Assembly (NCBI RefSeq): GCF_001280125.1
Contig: NZ_LGEG01000259.1
Span: 1-36,041, forward strand
Length of the DNA: 36,041 bases
Direction of reading: 5' to 3'
Source of the DNA: Streptomyces sp. NRRL F-6492
GTDB lineage: Bacteria > Actinomycetota > Actinomycetes > Streptomycetales > Streptomycetaceae
Part shown: piece after piece, positions 34,803 through 36,041 of the stretch
Layout of the letters: each line of letters begins with the position of its first letter
Position numbering within the stretch: position 1 is the first letter of the stretch
Notes under the pieces: model-generated
Database searches by the model: none
The model's input: only the letters and a program-made list of their open reading frames with translations
What the model was told of the DNA's origin: nothing
Translations under genes and position numbers: made by a program

Positions 34803-35726
34803 ATGAAGGCGCTGCTCACCACCGGCGAAGGCCCGTTCGGCCTGCGGCACGAGGAGGTCCCGGAGCCGGTGCCGGCCCCCGGCGAGGCGCTCGTCCGGGT
34901 CCGCGCCGTCTCCGTCAACCGGGGCGAGCTGGCGCTCGCCGCCGTCTCCCCGCCCGGCACCCGGCTGGGCTGGGACGTCGCCGGCACGGTCGTCGAGGCC
35001 GCCGCCGACGGCTCGGGGCCGGCCCCCGGCACCCGGGTCGTCGGCCTCGCCGACGGCGGCGGCTGGGCGGAACGGGTCGCCCTGCCGGTCTCCCGGCTGG
35101 CCCCGGTCCCCGACGCCGTCACCGACGAGCGGGCCGCCGCCCTGCCGGTGGCCGCGCTCACCGCCTGGTACGGGCTGCGCAAGGCGGGCCCGCTCCTCGG
35201 CCGCACCGTCCTGGTGACGGGCGCGGGCGGCGGGGTCGCCCGGATCGCGGTGCAGCTGGCCGCCGCGGCCGGCGCGCGCGTCGTCGCGTGGACCGGCTCC
35301 CCCGAGCGGGGCCACGGCCTCGCCGAACTCGGCGCGGAGGTCGTCTCCACCTACGAGGAGGCGGCGGGCGGCGGCTCGGACGTGCTGTTCGACAGCGTCG
35401 GCGGGGAGGTGCTGACCCGGGCCTTCGTCACCCTCCGGCGCGGCGGGACCGCCGTCGTGTACGGGAACACCACCCGCTCCGAGCTGGTCCTCCCGCCCGA
35501 CTGGGGACGGGCCAGGCCGGGGGTCTCCCTGCACAACGTGTTCCTCTTCGACGAGATCGAACGCCATGACCCCGCCGCCGACCTGGGCACCCTGCTGGGC
35601 CTCTGCGCGGCCGGCCGGCTCGACCCGCAGGTCGCGGCCACGGCCTCCTGGGACGACCCGGCCGAGGTGCTGAAACGGCTGGAGGGCCGGTCCGTGAACG
35701 GGAAGGTCGTCCTCCGGCTGGGCTGA
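34803..35726 (+). CDS. Zinc-independent MDR oxidoreductase (quinone oxidoreductase-like)
   Basis: Medium-chain dehydrogenase/reductase, 307 residues. Seen: GroES-like N-terminal domain (GEALVRVRAVSVNRGELAL, GWDVAGTVVE), no zinc-ligand Cys/His set, and Rossmann domain with VLVTGAGGGVARIAVQLAAAAGARVVAWT (~138-166), DVLFDSVGGEVL, and a C-terminal RLEGRSVNGKVVLRLG typical of NADPH:quinone reductase-like enzymes. ATG at 34803 with AGGAG upstream. Likely in one transcript with the second SDR. Substrate unknown. Confidence 0.93.
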   Translation: MKALLTTGEGPFGLRHEEVPEPVPAPGEALVRVRAVSVNRGELALAAVSPPGTRLGWDVAGTVVEAAADGSGPAPGTRVVGLADGGGWAERVALPVSRLAPVPDAVTDERAAALPVAALTAWYGLRKAGPLLGRTVLVTGAGGGVARIAVQLAAAAGARVVAWTGSPERGHGLAELGAEVVSTYEEAAGGGSDVLFDSVGGEVLTRAFVTLRRGGTAVVYGNTTRSELVLPPDWGRARPGVSLHNVFLFDEIERHDPAADLGTLLGLCAAGRLDPQVAATASWDDPAEVLKRLEGRSVNGKVVLRLG

Positions 35727-35732
35727 ACCCGC

Positions 35733-35822
35733 GAGCGGCCTCGTGGGCGACCCCGCGAGCGCCCGCGCGAACGGCCCCATGAGCGACCGCACGAGCGACT
35801 TCACGAGCGACCGACGAGTGAG
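35733..35822. repeat. 12-bp tandem repeat between MDR and cysC genes
   Basis: Core GAGCGA or variant occurs at 35733, 35745, 35757, 35769, 35781, 35793 and 35805, exactly every 12 bases, with a shifted, degenerate eighth copy near 35816. In the frame of cysC the unit would read Glu-Arg-Pro-Arg/His. Confidence 0.8.
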
Positions 35823-35852
35823 CGGGCCCGCCCGTCCTCCGGGCGGGCCCGC
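35822..35852 (+). terminator. 13-bp hairpin directly before the cysC ribosome site
   Basis: Perfect 13-bp stem (35822-35834 with 35840-35852), TCCTC loop. It ends two bases before the GAGGAG of cysC, so it is either the terminator of the MDR transcript or a 5' leader structure of cysC. Confidence 0.75.
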
Positions 35853-35867
35853 CGAGGAGCTGAAGCC

Positions 35868-36041
35868 ATGGTTGTGACGGCACACCGTCCCGCCTCCACC
35901 CCTCCCTGCACGTGCACCTGCGGAGCCACGATCTGGCTCACGGGCCTGCCGAGCGCCGGCAAGACGACGATCGCGTACGAGCTGGCCGGCCGGCTGCGCG
36001 GCGAGGGCCACCGCGTCGAGGTCCTCGACGGCGACGAGATC
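35868..36041 (+). CDS. cysC: Adenylylsulfate (APS) kinase, 5' part only
   Basis: First 58 codons of APS kinase, which phosphorylates adenosine phosphosulfate to PAPS, the sulfate donor; cut by the window end. Seen: ATIWLTGLPSAGKTTIAYELAGRL (residues ~22-45), containing the Walker A loop GLPSAGKTT, and HRVEVLDGDEI, the conserved APS kinase block. ATG at 35868 with GAGGAG upstream. The first ~20 residues, with the Cys-rich CTCTCG, extend beyond the usual start of the family. A second ATG is not evident nearby. Whether it belongs to sulfate assimilation or to a sulfation pathway depends on genes beyond the window. Confidence 0.88.
   Translation, partial: MVVTAHRPASTPPCTCTCGATIWLTGLPSAGKTTIAYELAGRLRGEGHRVEVLDGDEI

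Overview
The window is high-GC DNA from an actinomycete, almost certainly Streptomyces or a close relative. The signs are third-codon G/C bias with long antisense shadow ORFs on nearly every gene, many GTG starts, the lexA / nrdR-nrdJ arrangement typical of Streptomyces, an actinobacterial SOS box, a SARP activator and a ScbR-like TetR regulator. All assignments come from reading the sequence; no database search was run.

Layout. (1) 1-4737: a siderophore operon of two IucA/IucC-type (NIS) synthetases flanking an IucB/RhbD-type acyltransferase; its upstream part lies outside the window. (2) 4775-20114: conserved housekeeping and DNA-metabolism genes: a DinG-type helicase; convergent lexA with its SOS box; nrdR-nrdJ (B12-dependent ribonucleotide reductase) with paired NrdR boxes; a TerD-family protein; a DUF4937 protein; a histidine phosphatase; an ADP-ribosylglycohydrolase; rnhB; two conserved unknowns; and a RecQ helicase carrying a C-terminal phosphoribosyltransferase-like motif. 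(3) 20247-28406: a compact RiPP locus that I regard as the most interesting part. It has a 48-residue precursor whose C-terminus is TCICWVDVYGD, a cyclodehydratase fusing leader-binding, E1-like and YcaO domains, a SagB-type azoline dehydrogenase, a histidine kinase with a convergent LuxR-type response regulator, and divergent SARP and ScbR-like TetR regulators. No transporter or protease gene is adjacent. (4) 28340-30356: an ATP-dependent DNA ligase (LigB type) downstream of a small HTH protein. (5) 30538-36041: an oxidoreductase-rich set: an MFS exporter translationally coupled to a luciferase-like flavin oxidoreductase, divergent from two SDRs and a quinone-oxidoreductase-like MDR, followed by the start of cysC (APS kinase), which is cut by the window end.

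How the parts fit. In the RiPP locus the precursor, cyclodehydratase, dehydrogenase and kinase genes read leftward in one probable operon from a promoter region shared divergently with the SARP/TetR pair. The fused cyclodehydratase should convert Cys (possibly Thr) in the short core to azolines and SagB should oxidise them to azoles; four regulators would control a product with at most two or three azoles. The locus sits between recQ and ligB, both ordinary chromosomal genes, so it may be a discrete insertion. Intergenic regions hold strong hairpin terminators between convergent genes, and three short tandem-repeat arrays (17, 22 and 12 bp periods) lie at the edges of the accessory segments.
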